DNA of 64,000 nucleotides from Teredinibacter sp. KSP-S5-2 (GCF_032773895.1 NZ_CP120416.1:4969531-5033530), one strand, 5' to 3'; positions 17,628 through 24,664 are shown, counted from the first letter of the stretch. Notes: generated by a model not told the origin, from the sequence alone. Numbers and translations are program-made.

Positions 17628-18143
17628 ATGCTTAACAATAACGTCAAAAATCGCTCCACTTTATTTCGTTGGACGCCGCTGACGTTCCGCCTTTTATGTG
17701 GGTGTTATACGAAACTCGTATTTGGTATAACTGTTTTGGTTTTAAGTATAAACGCATTCTGTCAGCCTAGCATGGAATATGATGGTGAATATTTTTTCTA
17801 TAAGTTTAGCGGGTTAGATTCAGCAATCGAGGTTTTCAACAAAACCATGGATGAGAATCAAGCGGCTGTATTTCTTGGAATTGTTGAAGAAAATAAGACA
17901 TTGTATGAAAAGTTTTGGAGTTTGATACCGCGAGCAGATGGTTTCGCCATTCAAACTGAATGTATGAATAGCTGTTATGCAGTTGCAAAATTACAAATAT
18001 TTTGTGAGGGTATATATTTTGTTTCTTTTGGTCCAATAGAGTCTCAAAATTATAGTGGTTTGAATTTTGTAACGTCAGGTATGCAAATGATAGAGCATTG
18101 TGATACTTTTTTAGCTAAAAAGCCATGGTGGAAATTTTGGTGA
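17628..18143 (+). CDS. Cassette-encoded secreted protein with frame running through attC
   Basis: An open frame of 171 codons from ATG 17628, immediately after the previous stop. Its first 27 codons lie inside the candidate attC. A good signal peptide (KLVFGITVLVLSINAFCQPS) begins only after the right box, where the codon before KLVF is ACG rather than a start. Either translation begins at 17628, or the natural start was lost. The mature part contains paired cysteines (IQTECMNSCYAVAK) and no recognised domain. It ends in AKKPWWKFW. Function unknown. Confidence 0.6.
   Translation: MLNNNVKNRSTLFRWTPLTFRLLCGCYTKLVFGITVLVLSINAFCQPSMEYDGEYFFYKFSGLDSAIEVFNKTMDENQAAVFLGIVEENKTLYEKFWSLIPRADGFAIQTECMNSCYAVAKLQIFCEGIYFVSFGPIESQNYSGLNFVTSGMQMIEHCDTFLAKKPWWKFW
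17630..17710 (+). other. Candidate attC site
   Basis: Left box GCTTAAC (17630-17636), right box GTTATAC (17704-17710). Inner arms AACGTCA and TGACGTT pair perfectly. The outer arms align as TAACA...AC.T.AAAA against the reverse complement of the right end. The right end TTATGTGGGTGTTATAC closely resembles known attC ends. It is less regular than the site at 17129. Confidence 0.55.
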
Positions 18144-18260
18144 AAATAGTTGACAGGCTGATGTTGCGTACACAAACTGAAAAAAACACTGTTTTTGGTG
18201 GACTCTATTTCGCTCGCCGTTGGTTGAGGTTTTATGTAGTTTAGAGGGTATCAAATTTCC

Positions 18261-18638
18261 ATGTTAAGATATGTCGCTTCCATAATAGTTATTCCTTCAA
18301 TATATTTTTTTATCTGGAATTGGTTGCAGCCATATTGGTGGTACCTTCTCTACACTGATGCGGATCCTATGGAGAAATCAAAACTGATTTTGGCTGTTAT
18401 TAGCCAGTTTTTGTTTTCGCAAATAGCACAAATTGTTGTCCTTATCCCATTTGTGCTATTTGCATGGTTCGTGGCATTCAAGAATAAGTCAAAGTTAGGG
18501 TTTTACGATAAAGTACTTCGTGTATCTGGATGGCTGTTTATGTTAACTATTCCGTTAGTTAGCATTGTTGGGGTGCTATTGCTCTGGTTAACTAAAAGGT
18601 ATCGTTCAAATGTGTTACCAAACTGTCATGTGGAGTGA
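18261..18638 (+). CDS. Small membrane protein (125 aa), unknown function
   Basis: An unrecognised protein with three hydrophobic segments: ASIIVIPSIYFFIWNWL near the N-terminus, FLFSQIAQIVVLIPFVLFAW in the middle and WLFMLTIPLVSIVGVLLLWL near the end. A basic tail follows (TKRYRS). The upstream 118 bases have an AAAAACA/TGTTTTT hairpin and an eroded attC-like right half (TATTTCGCTCGCC, GTTTAGA). No partner gene indicates a role. Confidence 0.6.
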   Translation: MLRYVASIIVIPSIYFFIWNWLQPYWWYLLYTDADPMEKSKLILAVISQFLFSQIAQIVVLIPFVLFAWFVAFKNKSKLGFYDKVLRVSGWLFMLTIPLVSIVGVLLLWLTKRYRSNVLPNCHVE

Positions 18639-18661
18639 GTTTTATAACGCTAGATTATCTA

Positions 18662-18915
18662 ATGGCTACGCTGTTTAATTTTAGTATTGTAGATGGCGAT
18701 GCGCAATTTTCGTCTCTTGTTGCAGGTGGAAAAGGGCTTGCATTAATAATGAAATTATCAGGTTTCTTGCCTCTTTTGCGGTGAAAATCGAAGCGTATAA
18801 TAGAACATATTCTACAGCAATTCAGGCGTTATCCACAGGGATGGAAGTTGATATTTATAATTATATTGATTCGGCTTGCAGTAAGGTATTTTATATAAAG
18901 GTTAAAAATAGTTAA
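18662..18915 (+). pseudogene. Frameshifted remnant of a small cassette gene
   Basis: Two overlapping frames make one coherent product. The first starts at ATG 18662 (MATLFNFSIVDGDAQFSS...) and stops at 18782. The other frame carries NNEIIRFLASFAVKIEAYN and runs to TAA 18913-18915 with sensible sequence (STGMEVDIYNYIDSACSKVF). A shift near 18730-18750 would join them. No ribosome-binding site is seen for the second part. Just upstream, ATAACGCTAG and GGCTACGCTGTTTAA form a compact inverted repeat that could be a shortened attC. Confidence 0.45.
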
Positions 18916-19002
18916 CGAAGGCATATTTAAGAATGACGGAGTGATATTATCAATATAAGTGAGAAAAGTTTTACCATTGTTGGTTCTGTTATTTTCGTTG
19001 TC

Positions 19003-19275
19003 GTGATAATAGTATTTATATTTGCTTATTGGATGAGAGGCGAGAAGGTGTCTACCTTCGAAGAAGAAGGCGTTCTTAAAGGAATAAGTCTATCTCAAGG
19101 AAGGGCTGGGTCTAACGTCATGGCTACAGTAGAAATGGAAGGTAAAGGGAGTGTGGTAATAGAATTGCCGAAAAATACACCCATCTACCAAAATCACGAA
19201 GTCAAATTAAAGTGCGTGAACTATGAGTCGGGGGCGATCAGCTGTAAATTTATCGGCTATCGAACTCTACAATAA
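19003..19275 (+). CDS. Small membrane-anchored protein, start unclear
   Basis: A 90-codon frame from GTG 19003. The frame is open further upstream to 18937 and encodes more of the same hydrophobic segment (SFTIVGSVIFVVVIIVFIF), so the true start is probably upstream. No ATG, GTG or TTG exists there in frame (ATT at 18946 is one option), and an ATG at 18932 lies in another frame. The gene may therefore have lost its start. The outside part (GISLSQGRAGSNVMATVEME, CVNYESGAISCKFIGY) looks like a small beta domain. Function unknown. Confidence 0.5.
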   Translation: MIIVFIFAYWMRGEKVSTFEEEGVLKGISLSQGRAGSNVMATVEMEGKGSVVIELPKNTPIYQNHEVKLKCVNYESGAISCKFIGYRTLQ

Positions 19276-19301
19276 TTCATATTGTATTGACACGGAATTT
19301 T

Positions 19302-19367
19302 ATGAAAAGAGTGGTCTTGTGGGTTGGTGTGAGCATGTTGATATGTCTGACGCCAAAAAGTAGCTAG
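19302..19367 (+). pseudogene. Truncated secreted-protein start (signal peptide only)
   Basis: ATG 19302 opens 21 codons that read as a signal peptide (MKRVVLWVGVSMLICLTPKS) and stop at TAG 19365. What follows is non-coding up to the attC candidate at 19405. It could be the 5' end of a cassette gene whose body was deleted. The evidence is short, so chance is possible. Confidence 0.25.
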
Positions 19368-19404
19368 CTTGATAGGCAAGTATAATTATAAACCTTAATA
19401 AACC

Positions 19405-19478
19405 GATTAACGACCGGCCAGCTGACATGTATTTCCAAAAATCTATGCTTTTCGTCAGTTTTTTGTTGGACGTTATAT
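19405..19478 (+). other. Candidate attC site
   Basis: Left box GATTAAC (19405-19411), right box GTTATAT (19472-19478). Inner arms CTGAC and GTCAG pair exactly, and the outer arms align as TTAACGACC against ATAACGTCC. The 74-bp length is usual for attC. The next gene starts 27 bases later. Confidence 0.5.
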
Positions 19479-19505
19479 TTCTCAGCTGATTTGTTTTTTT
19501 CATAG

Positions 19506-19850
19506 GTGATGACGATTCTATACTTAATATTCATTTCTTTTGGTCTTGCCCAGATGGTGTTGTCTCCGGTCGTAATTGCTCTTGGTATTTTTGATGTGGT
19601 TGTGACAAGTTACAATTTAGTTAGACGCCGTCAAGTAAAGCTGGTAAAAAGGCTTTTTCCCTTTTTTGTCTGGCTTGTGGCAATGGTTTGCTATTTTGAT
19701 GTGAAATACGAAATAGTCTTTAAATCCAACAAAGGGTTAGCTGGTTATGATGTTATGATCTATTTAAATGTAGTAGGTCTACCTAATATTTTGTACTTAA
19801 TTGTTTGGTTAAAAACACTAAGATCTAGTAATAATCCAGCTGAAACATAG
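19506..19850 (+). CDS. Cassette-encoded membrane protein (114 aa)
   Basis: An unrecognised protein with three or four hydrophobic segments: YLIFISFGLAQMVLSPVVIA, LFPFFVWLVAMVCYF and VVGLPNILYLIVWL. A basic loop (LVRRRQVKLVKR) lies after the first. It may start at GTG 19506 or ATG 19509. It follows a candidate attC closely. No function can be read from it. Confidence 0.6.
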   Translation: MMTILYLIFISFGLAQMVLSPVVIALGIFDVVVTSYNLVRRRQVKLVKRLFPFFVWLVAMVCYFDVKYEIVFKSNKGLAGYDVMIYLNVVGLPNILYLIVWLKTLRSSNNPAET

Positions 19851-19938
19851 CAATCCACCATTATTATTTCGCCTGTTAGTCGGTTGTAATATCTAAATCA
19901 GAGTAAGAGATATAACAGTTTTAAACTCTAAAAATTCT

Positions 19939-20324
19939 TTGTTGGGGCTGCGCGTAGGGATCGCGCTTCTTTTAAAGCTTGCTAAGCACAAGATGCGCCG
20001 TAAGAAACTAATGGATAAGTATCAAGGTACCGAGCTGGTTGACAAACTGATGCAAGGTGTATTTTTGGAAAATCAGAGCGCTGATCAGATCCTGGATTCT
20101 CTAAGTACGCCTTATGATATCGATCAAAAAGTGCTTTAAGCAAAGAGGAAATAAGTTTGGAAATCTAATTGTAACGGGGGAATAGATACCGATTATGGAT
20201 TACGCTAGATAATGATCATGTTGTTGGTTGGGGGTGGAAACAAATTGAAGATATAGCAACCGACAGTCTTCTTTCTGAATCAGGTGCTATGTTTGTTAAC
20301 GAATTTAACTATGGCAATAAATAA
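19939..20324 (+). pseudogene. Frameshifted gene for a small conserved membrane-anchored protein
   Basis: The first frame (TTG 19939) encodes an N-terminal hydrophobic segment, a basic stretch (KHKMRRKKLMDKY) and DQILDSLSTPYDIDQKVL, then stops at 20137. About 45 bases on, another frame continues with NRYRLWITLDNDHVVGWGWK and stops at 20322. Together they match a common layout of small conserved proteins: a LLDSLG.P.DIDQKVLK core, a W-K-Y linker, then a LRITLDN..VVGW strand pair. At least two indels between 20137 and 20184 are needed to join them. Its end overlaps the next gene. Confidence 0.65.
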
Positions 20325-20655
20325 AAAAGGTAGTAGAAAGATCGTTGTAGATGACTCGGAGTTTCGATGGCGAGCTACTGGTAATGACGGTTGGATATCG
20401 GTTGTAATTTGGCCGGTAGAAAACGAAAATTCAAGGTATGTTGGTAGTGTTGGCTATCACAGCAAGTTGGAACAGATTGGTGATGGTTGGCATAGGGCTG
20501 TAGAACAAATACTTATTACCAATAGGGTAATACAAGCAGTAATCTCTCATTATGGTGTTAAAAGAATCATTGAAAATAATGGTCAGGTTAACATTGGGCC
20601 TCTAGAAGAAATTATTGACATAAATTTAGCAAAACGAGTGGATCTCAGAAGATGA
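20311..20655 (+). CDS. Small conserved protein with WRATGNDGW motif (114 aa)
   Basis: A soluble protein beginning MAINKKGSRKIVVDDSEF, then RWRATGNDGWISVVIWPVEN, which reads as a compact beta domain, then a helical C-terminal part (VTNRVIQAVI-like, ITNRVIQAVISHYGVKRII). I chose ATG 20311 because the longer open frame from 20284 runs inside the preceding broken gene. Similar small proteins are widespread and uncharacterised. The stop lies eight bases before the next candidate attC. Confidence 0.65.
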   Translation: MAINKKGSRKIVVDDSEFRWRATGNDGWISVVIWPVENENSRYVGSVGYHSKLEQIGDGWHRAVEQILITNRVIQAVISHYGVKRIIENNGQVNIGPLEEIIDINLAKRVDLRR

Positions 20656-20662
20656 GACAAAA

Positions 20663-20742
20663 GCATAACAAGCGACTGCGGCGGGGCAGGAAAAAGCTCC
20701 AGTTTCGTTTCTACTTTAGCCAACTACGGAGTCGAGTTCTAG
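20663..20742 (+). other. Candidate attC site, partly eroded
   Basis: Left box GCATAAC (20663-20669) followed by AAGCGACTGCGG; right end CGGAGTCGAGTTCTAG (to 20742). CGACT and AGTCG pair. The right box GTTCTAG departs from GTTRRRY, so the site may be inactive. It lies just after the stop of the preceding gene. Confidence 0.45.
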
Positions 20743-20909
20743 ATGTGAATGAGGAATATCTAAATTGCGGCTAAGTTCGGATGTTTATTCGGTCATGTTA
20801 CAAAAGATCAATCGGACCGTTTATCATGCAAGGTTAGGCAAAACTGAAGCTCTACGTGCTACTGAACTCGTTCAGTCACCAGATTTATCGTACGATGTTA
20901 GGTCAGCAA

Positions 20910-21395
20910 ATGAATATAGTTTCGAAGATGGTTTTCTGTACACTGATATTTGCTTCTAGCCAAACATTTGGAGAGCTAGTTTCCATTTCGAACTGTGGTC
21001 CACGCTGCGAAATAAGTCTTTCTGAAATAGGCTCTTATCTGGAAACTGAAGTTCCAAGTGGAGAATGGATGGTGTCGATTTGGAGTACTAATAAAGCAGT
21101 TCAGAGTTGTTTGGCAAAAAAAGTAAAGAATCCAGGTTCTTGGTCTGAATATGGAGAAGATTGGCAGGGTTTTCGAACGGATTTAGAAGGCATGGTACAT
21201 GCTGCATGTATCGAGCCTATGTTTAAACAGACCGGCATCAGGGTTTTGGAAATTCTCTTGGAGAAAGAGAGATTCCTGGATCCAAAAGACAAGCGAGAAT
21301 ATACTCTGAATCCTGTGCTAATTCCAAAAGGCAGCTATTTAAATCAGGTTTGGATAAGGGGCCGTGTTGAAAAGCCTGGGGGGAAAAGGAAGTAA
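20910..21395 (+). CDS. Secreted protein of unknown function (161 aa)
   Basis: A signal peptide (MNIVSKMVFCTLIFASSQTFG) is followed by a domain with SNCGPRCEISLSEIGSYLE, and an ending LIPKGSYLNQVWIRGRVEKP. I chose ATG 20910; an open frame extends upstream to 20856 but would bury the signal peptide. The four cysteines may form disulphides. I do not recognise the family. It is ten bases upstream of a lipoprotein gene in the same direction, so the two may be a unit. Confidence 0.6.
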   Translation: MNIVSKMVFCTLIFASSQTFGELVSISNCGPRCEISLSEIGSYLETEVPSGEWMVSIWSTNKAVQSCLAKKVKNPGSWSEYGEDWQGFRTDLEGMVHAACIEPMFKQTGIRVLEILLEKERFLDPKDKREYTLNPVLIPKGSYLNQVWIRGRVEKPGGKRK

Positions 21396-21404
21396 AGGCC
21401 TTAC

Positions 21405-21935
21405 ATGCCTATGAAAAATATTTTACTTCTTGCAGTGCTCATAATTGTTTCAGGCTGCACGGTTTCAGCTAGAAACTATCATTTTGAACTCGTCGAATAC
21501 TCATCAATGGATTGCGATGACTTCAATAATATCTGGTGCTTCACCTCCAATCAAAGTGTCTCAGTCGTAGTGTGTTCATCGCCTTATAAAATGCGTTCAG
21601 AATACATCGGTATTATTGTACCGGTAATTCCACAGTCAGATAGACTTTCTCGTTTGTCCTACGATATTGGTCGTGCAAGGGTCGTTGAGCTAAAAAACGA
21701 AGATAATACTATGCCTGTTTCGCTTAGTGATTTGGGAGATATTGAGTTGTGTTCTGGTGAATACTCTATTGAGTGCAGCGTGCAAACATCCATCGCTGTT
21801 AAAGCTAAAAGTTCTGTTTGGTTAAAAATACCTGCTGGTACAGAGCATGAATTTTCATTCTCCATTGGTGACCAAAAGTATCGCGCTACGCTAAGGGAAT
21901 TTAACGAAACAAGAAGGCATAATGTAAGAGTATAA
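21405..21935 (+). CDS. Lipoprotein of unknown function (176 aa)
   Basis: A lipoprotein signal (MKNILLLAVLIIVSGC, Cys about residue 18 from ATG 21405; ATG 21411 also possible). The mature part is beta-rich with several cysteines (SSMDCDDFNNIWCFT, LCSGEYSIECSV) and ends with an IPAGTEHEFSFSIGDQKY stretch like an exposed-loop beta sandwich. No family is recognised. It lies directly behind the secreted-protein gene at 20910. Confidence 0.6.
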   Translation: MPMKNILLLAVLIIVSGCTVSARNYHFELVEYSSMDCDDFNNIWCFTSNQSVSVVVCSSPYKMRSEYIGIIVPVIPQSDRLSRLSYDIGRARVVELKNEDNTMPVSLSDLGDIELCSGEYSIECSVQTSIAVKAKSSVWLKIPAGTEHEFSFSIGDQKYRATLREFNETRRHNVRV

Positions 21936-21997
21936 GAAAATCGACGCGCCAAAGTGCGTGTACTTTTTAGGTGTTTTGTTTGTAGAAGGTATGGACA

Positions 21998-22978
21998 ATG
22001 TTATCAAGAATGATAAAGATTAGTTTGTATGTCATTGCAACCTTAAGTGTTTGCTCTATAGGTATTGTTCTACTTATTTCTCGCCCAACTTATGTATTCA
22101 GTGTCGATGATAAAACTGAAGAATTTATCGATCTCGAAAAACTCAAAGAACATGTGTTGCATTTGAGTACCACCTTCGTACCTAGAAATAGTTCAAATCT
22201 AGAGGACCTAAACAGCGCATCAGAATATATAAAAAATAAATTATCCGAAACTACAAAAAATGTGACTTATCAAGAATATAACGTAGGCGATAGACGCTAC
22301 AGAAACGTAATAGCAAGCTTTGGTCCTGAGACAGAAGAAGTTACGATAGTTGGGGCTCACTACGATGCATATTCGGAGTTGCCCGGCGCTGACGATAATG
22401 CGAGTGGCGTTGCGGGCCTGATAGAGTTAGGTAGGCTCTTGAATACCGTTGAGCTTAAACAACAAGTCTTACTTGTCGCTTATACATTGGAAGAGCCCCC
22501 ATATTTTGCTAGCGAAAATATGGGAAGTTTTGTACATGCATCTTCTTTGGAAGGTAAGAAAGTCCGGATCATGATCTCACTTGAAATGATTGGGTACTTC
22601 AGTGATAAACCTGATTCACAAGACTTCCCAATATCCTTGTTGAGTTTAGTATATCCAAATCAAGGCAATTTTATTGCGATAGTGGATAAATTCAAAACGA
22701 ATGATGCCGTGGGGTTAAAATCATCGATAAATAAATATACAGATCTGCCTGCTTATTCTATCAATGCACCTATTAATATTGTTGGTATCGACTTTTCCGA
22801 TCACAGAAACTACTGGCATTTCGGTTACCCGGCGGTCATGGTAACTGATACGTCATTTTACAGGAATAAGGCATATCATACTGAGCATGACACCTATGAT
22901 CGACTTAACTATAAATTAATGGCGAAGGTGGTGTTTGGTGTGTTCAAGTATGTCCAGGAGATCAATGGCAAAACATAG
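21998..22978 (+). CDS. M28 family zinc aminopeptidase, membrane-anchored
   Basis: A 326-residue protein with an N-terminal transmembrane helix (about residues 6-28) and an M28 peptidase domain. Metal ligands are visible: VGAHYDAYSELPGADDNASG (His, Asp), LEEPPYFASENMG (catalytic Glu pair), SLEMIGYFSD and the C-terminal His in KAYHTEHDTYDRL. These two-zinc peptidases release N-terminal residues outside the cytoplasm. All ligands seem intact, so it should be active. It is unusual as cargo in a cassette-rich region and longer than its neighbours. Confidence 0.88.
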   Translation: MLSRMIKISLYVIATLSVCSIGIVLLISRPTYVFSVDDKTEEFIDLEKLKEHVLHLSTTFVPRNSSNLEDLNSASEYIKNKLSETTKNVTYQEYNVGDRRYRNVIASFGPETEEVTIVGAHYDAYSELPGADDNASGVAGLIELGRLLNTVELKQQVLLVAYTLEEPPYFASENMGSFVHASSLEGKKVRIMISLEMIGYFSDKPDSQDFPISLLSLVYPNQGNFIAIVDKFKTNDAVGLKSSINKYTDLPAYSINAPINIVGIDFSDHRNYWHFGYPAVMVTDTSFYRNKAYHTEHDTYDRLNYKLMAKVVFGVFKYVQEINGKT

Positions 22979-23013
22979 CTTGTTCCGCTTCGTTGTCGAG
23001 GGATTAAGTTCTT

Positions 23014-23346
23014 ATGGAATATATCTTAGGTTCCATTCTTTTGGTTTGTCCTGGTCTTTACGCGCATTGGCGACAAAGGAGGACATAAAAAATACGGTGT
23101 TCCAACCAAAAAATAGCGTCTATTACTTTAGCCTATGCTGTAATCTCGTTTGCATGTCTTATTACATTGTTTTACGTCTCATCTGGCGGATATTGGTTTG
23201 TTGCATTGGCCATATGGTTGTTAAGCCAGATACTATCAGTGGGAATTGGAAAGCGTGGTACATTTCGTCAGGTAAGGGATGGGGCATTTATTGGTTGGTT
23301 TGTCTCGTTACCACTTTGTTTGGTGTGGTGGTTTAACGCAAGCTAA
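23014..23346 (+). pseudogene. Membrane protein gene interrupted by a stop or paired frameshifts
   Basis: One reading frame from ATG 23014 to TAA 23344 encodes a plausible small membrane protein: MEYILGSILLVCPGLYAHW, then, after an in-frame TAA at 23086-23088, ASITLAYAVISFACLITLFY, GGYWFVALAIWLLSQILS and WFVSLPLCLVWWFNAS. Between 23080 and 23116 another frame reads GHKKYGVPTKK, which fits better, so two compensating indels are as likely as a point nonsense change. A longer open frame on the same strand (22935-23336) is out of phase with this and gives an implausible sequence. Confidence 0.6.
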
Positions 23347-23407
23347 AAATTAAAACGTGATAGCTAGGCCGCAAACGGGCTTGCTACTGTAAGGCTTGCT
23401 TGTAAAC
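23331..23407 (+). repeat. Imperfect inverted repeat, possible eroded attC
   Basis: GTTTAACGCAAGC (23331-23343) pairs with the reverse complement of GCTTGCTTGTAAAC (23394-23407). The left end has an attC-type box ending in AAC and overlaps the stop of the broken membrane-protein gene. The right end lacks a clean GTTRRRY box. GCTTGCT also occurs as a direct repeat at about 23380 and 23394. Confidence 0.4.
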
Positions 23408-23425
23408 CAGAAATTATGTGTTTTT

Positions 23426-23818
23426 ATGACCAGAATAATTGCAATATTCATAATGCTTTTGGGGCTTCCTTGTTACGGTGAGGTGGACGCATGCTCTGGT
23501 CTGGAAGAGGTTTATACGCCACAGCCTAAATATCCGACTTATGAGCAGGTAAAACACATACTCCCTGGGACGAGTTACGTTCATGTTTTCGTCGAAGGTT
23601 ATGTCAAAGTTAAGTTTACCGTTCTAACTGATGGAACTGTTAAGAACGTACTTATTATTGAATCTGATAATCGTCCAACGAGAAAGGTTAATCAATCGAT
23701 GGAAGGCTTTCTTGAAATTAATGTTGTGCCAACTGTAAGTAATTGGAAATATAAGCCAATTGCAGCTCCGTGTGAAAATGAGCATAAGTTTCGGTACGAA
23801 CTTGCAGATAATGTGTAA
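23426..23818 (+). CDS. Secreted protein with TonB C-terminal-like domain (130 aa)
   Basis: A signal peptide (MTRIIAIFIMLLGLPCYG) leads into a domain that resembles the TonB C-terminal/AgrD-like energy transducer fold: GYVKVKFTVLTDGTVKNVLI, then a helix, then VSNWKYKPIAAPC. TonB itself is inner-membrane anchored with a proline-rich spacer; neither is present, so it is not a working TonB. A short cysteine pair (DACSG, APCEN) may be bridged. A related protein occurs at 24661. I chose ATG 23426 over an upstream frame that reads into the inverted repeat. Confidence 0.65.
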   Translation: MTRIIAIFIMLLGLPCYGEVDACSGLEEVYTPQPKYPTYEQVKHILPGTSYVHVFVEGYVKVKFTVLTDGTVKNVLIIESDNRPTRKVNQSMEGFLEINVVPTVSNWKYKPIAAPCENEHKFRYELADNV

Positions 23819-23911
23819 CAATATTACATATTTTTCGCCTTGAGTGGTTGGGGGCTAAGTCTCTGGTTAATTCCTTCTTGTACAAAATTTTGTGTTTATA
23901 AGGAGATGCTT

Positions 23912-24511
23912 TTGAAATTTAAGCTTGTAGCTTTCAATTTGGACCTGTTTTATGCATGGAAAAAATATTTCGGAAATCTCGACGATTTCGAAATAATTGA
24001 TGGAGATATTTTAAAGGAAGATGGCGATGCTATAGTTAGTCCTGCGAATAGCTTTGGTTACATGGATGGGGGGCTTGACCTGAAATATAGTAAACACTTT
24101 GGTTGGGATCTGGAGTCAAAATTGAGGTCTGTGTTGGAGGAAAAGTATTTTGGGGAGATTCCAGTTGGTAATGCGATTATTATCGAAACGGGTATAGAAA
24201 GGGTGCCTTTTTTAGTAAGCGCACCAACCATGCGGGTTCCATCAAATGTTTCAGATACTGTTAATGCATACTTGGCATTTAAAGGAATTATACAGGCGTG
24301 TCTTACGCATAATATGAAGAGCAGCCGAAAAATAGAAACTGTTTTGTGTCCCGGGCTTGCAACTGGTGAGGGAAAAATGCCAGCCGAAATATGTGCAAAG
24401 CAAATGTATATGGCATATAGAACAGTGTTAGGCGGTCAAATGCTTAAACAAGGCGGTTTGGCTGCGGCCGTAAATAATCATATGCAGCTTCTAAATGTAG
24501 AAAATAAGTAA
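23912..24511 (+). CDS. Macro-domain protein
   Basis: A 199-residue protein with a macro (ADP-ribose-binding) domain. The signature is GDAIVSPANSFGYMDGGLDL, in which the PANS(F/L)G..GGG.D pattern binds the diphosphate ribose, followed by the strand NAIIIETG and the second loop CPGLATGEGKMPAEICAKQM. A start at TTG 23912 has AAGGAG six bases upstream; ATG 23906 touches that ribosome-binding site. Macro proteins can bind or remove ADP-ribose, or act in phage and toxin systems. No ADP-ribosyltransferase gene is adjacent. Confidence 0.85.
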   Translation: MKFKLVAFNLDLFYAWKKYFGNLDDFEIIDGDILKEDGDAIVSPANSFGYMDGGLDLKYSKHFGWDLESKLRSVLEEKYFGEIPVGNAIIIETGIERVPFLVSAPTMRVPSNVSDTVNAYLAFKGIIQACLTHNMKSSRKIETVLCPGLATGEGKMPAEICAKQMYMAYRTVLGGQMLKQGGLAAAVNNHMQLLNVENK

Positions 24512-24523
24512 TAGGTCGCACTA

Positions 24524-24664
24524 GTGAATTTTTTGTTTCTTCTGATTTATGTTGGAACAAGAATGTGTATCAAAAATTATCGGGTGTTAGGTGTGACAAA
24601 ATGCTCAATGTCTTCATTCTTATATCGCGAGAGAAAGCACCCGGTATTAGGCATTAAATCGTGA
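24524..24664 (+). CDS. Possible small ORF (46 aa) coupled to next gene
   Basis: GTG 24524 opens 46 codons with a hydrophobic start (NFLFLLIYVGTRMC) and a basic tail, ending in TGA 24662-24664 that overlaps the GTG start of the next gene. The frame contains two similar pieces, RVLGV and PVLGI, which come from imperfect DNA repeats (GTGTTAGGTG, GTATTAGGC). It may be only spacer. Confidence 0.25.
   Translation: MNFLFLLIYVGTRMCIKNYRVLGVTKCSMSSFLYRERKHPVLGIKS

Larger units (their letters stand above)
16588..20742 (+). mobile_element. Integrase-less integron cassette cluster (CALIN-like), best-supported part
   Basis: Five imperfect hairpins with attC-type boxes lie between short plus-strand genes at 16588-16710, 17129-17206, 17630-17710, 19405-19478 and 20663-20742. 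Each has a box ending in AAC on the left and a GTT-starting box on the right, with paired inner arms of different sequence from site to site. That is the hallmark of attC sites, as opposed to ordinary dispersed repeats. Genes lie between the sites on one strand, as in cassettes. No integrase or attI is visible, and core genes lie on both sides. The array may continue to about 23407 or further in degraded form. Confidence 0.55.

Noticed and set aside
20765..20959. 64-codon frame before the secreted-protein gene
   Set aside because: It overlaps the signal peptide region of the gene at 20910 and shows no coding pattern of its own.
22935..23336. A 133-codon plus-strand open frame
   Set aside because: Its sequence is rich in Cys, Trp and Arg with no domain sense, it overlaps the M28 gene end, and another frame in the same DNA encodes a clear membrane protein.
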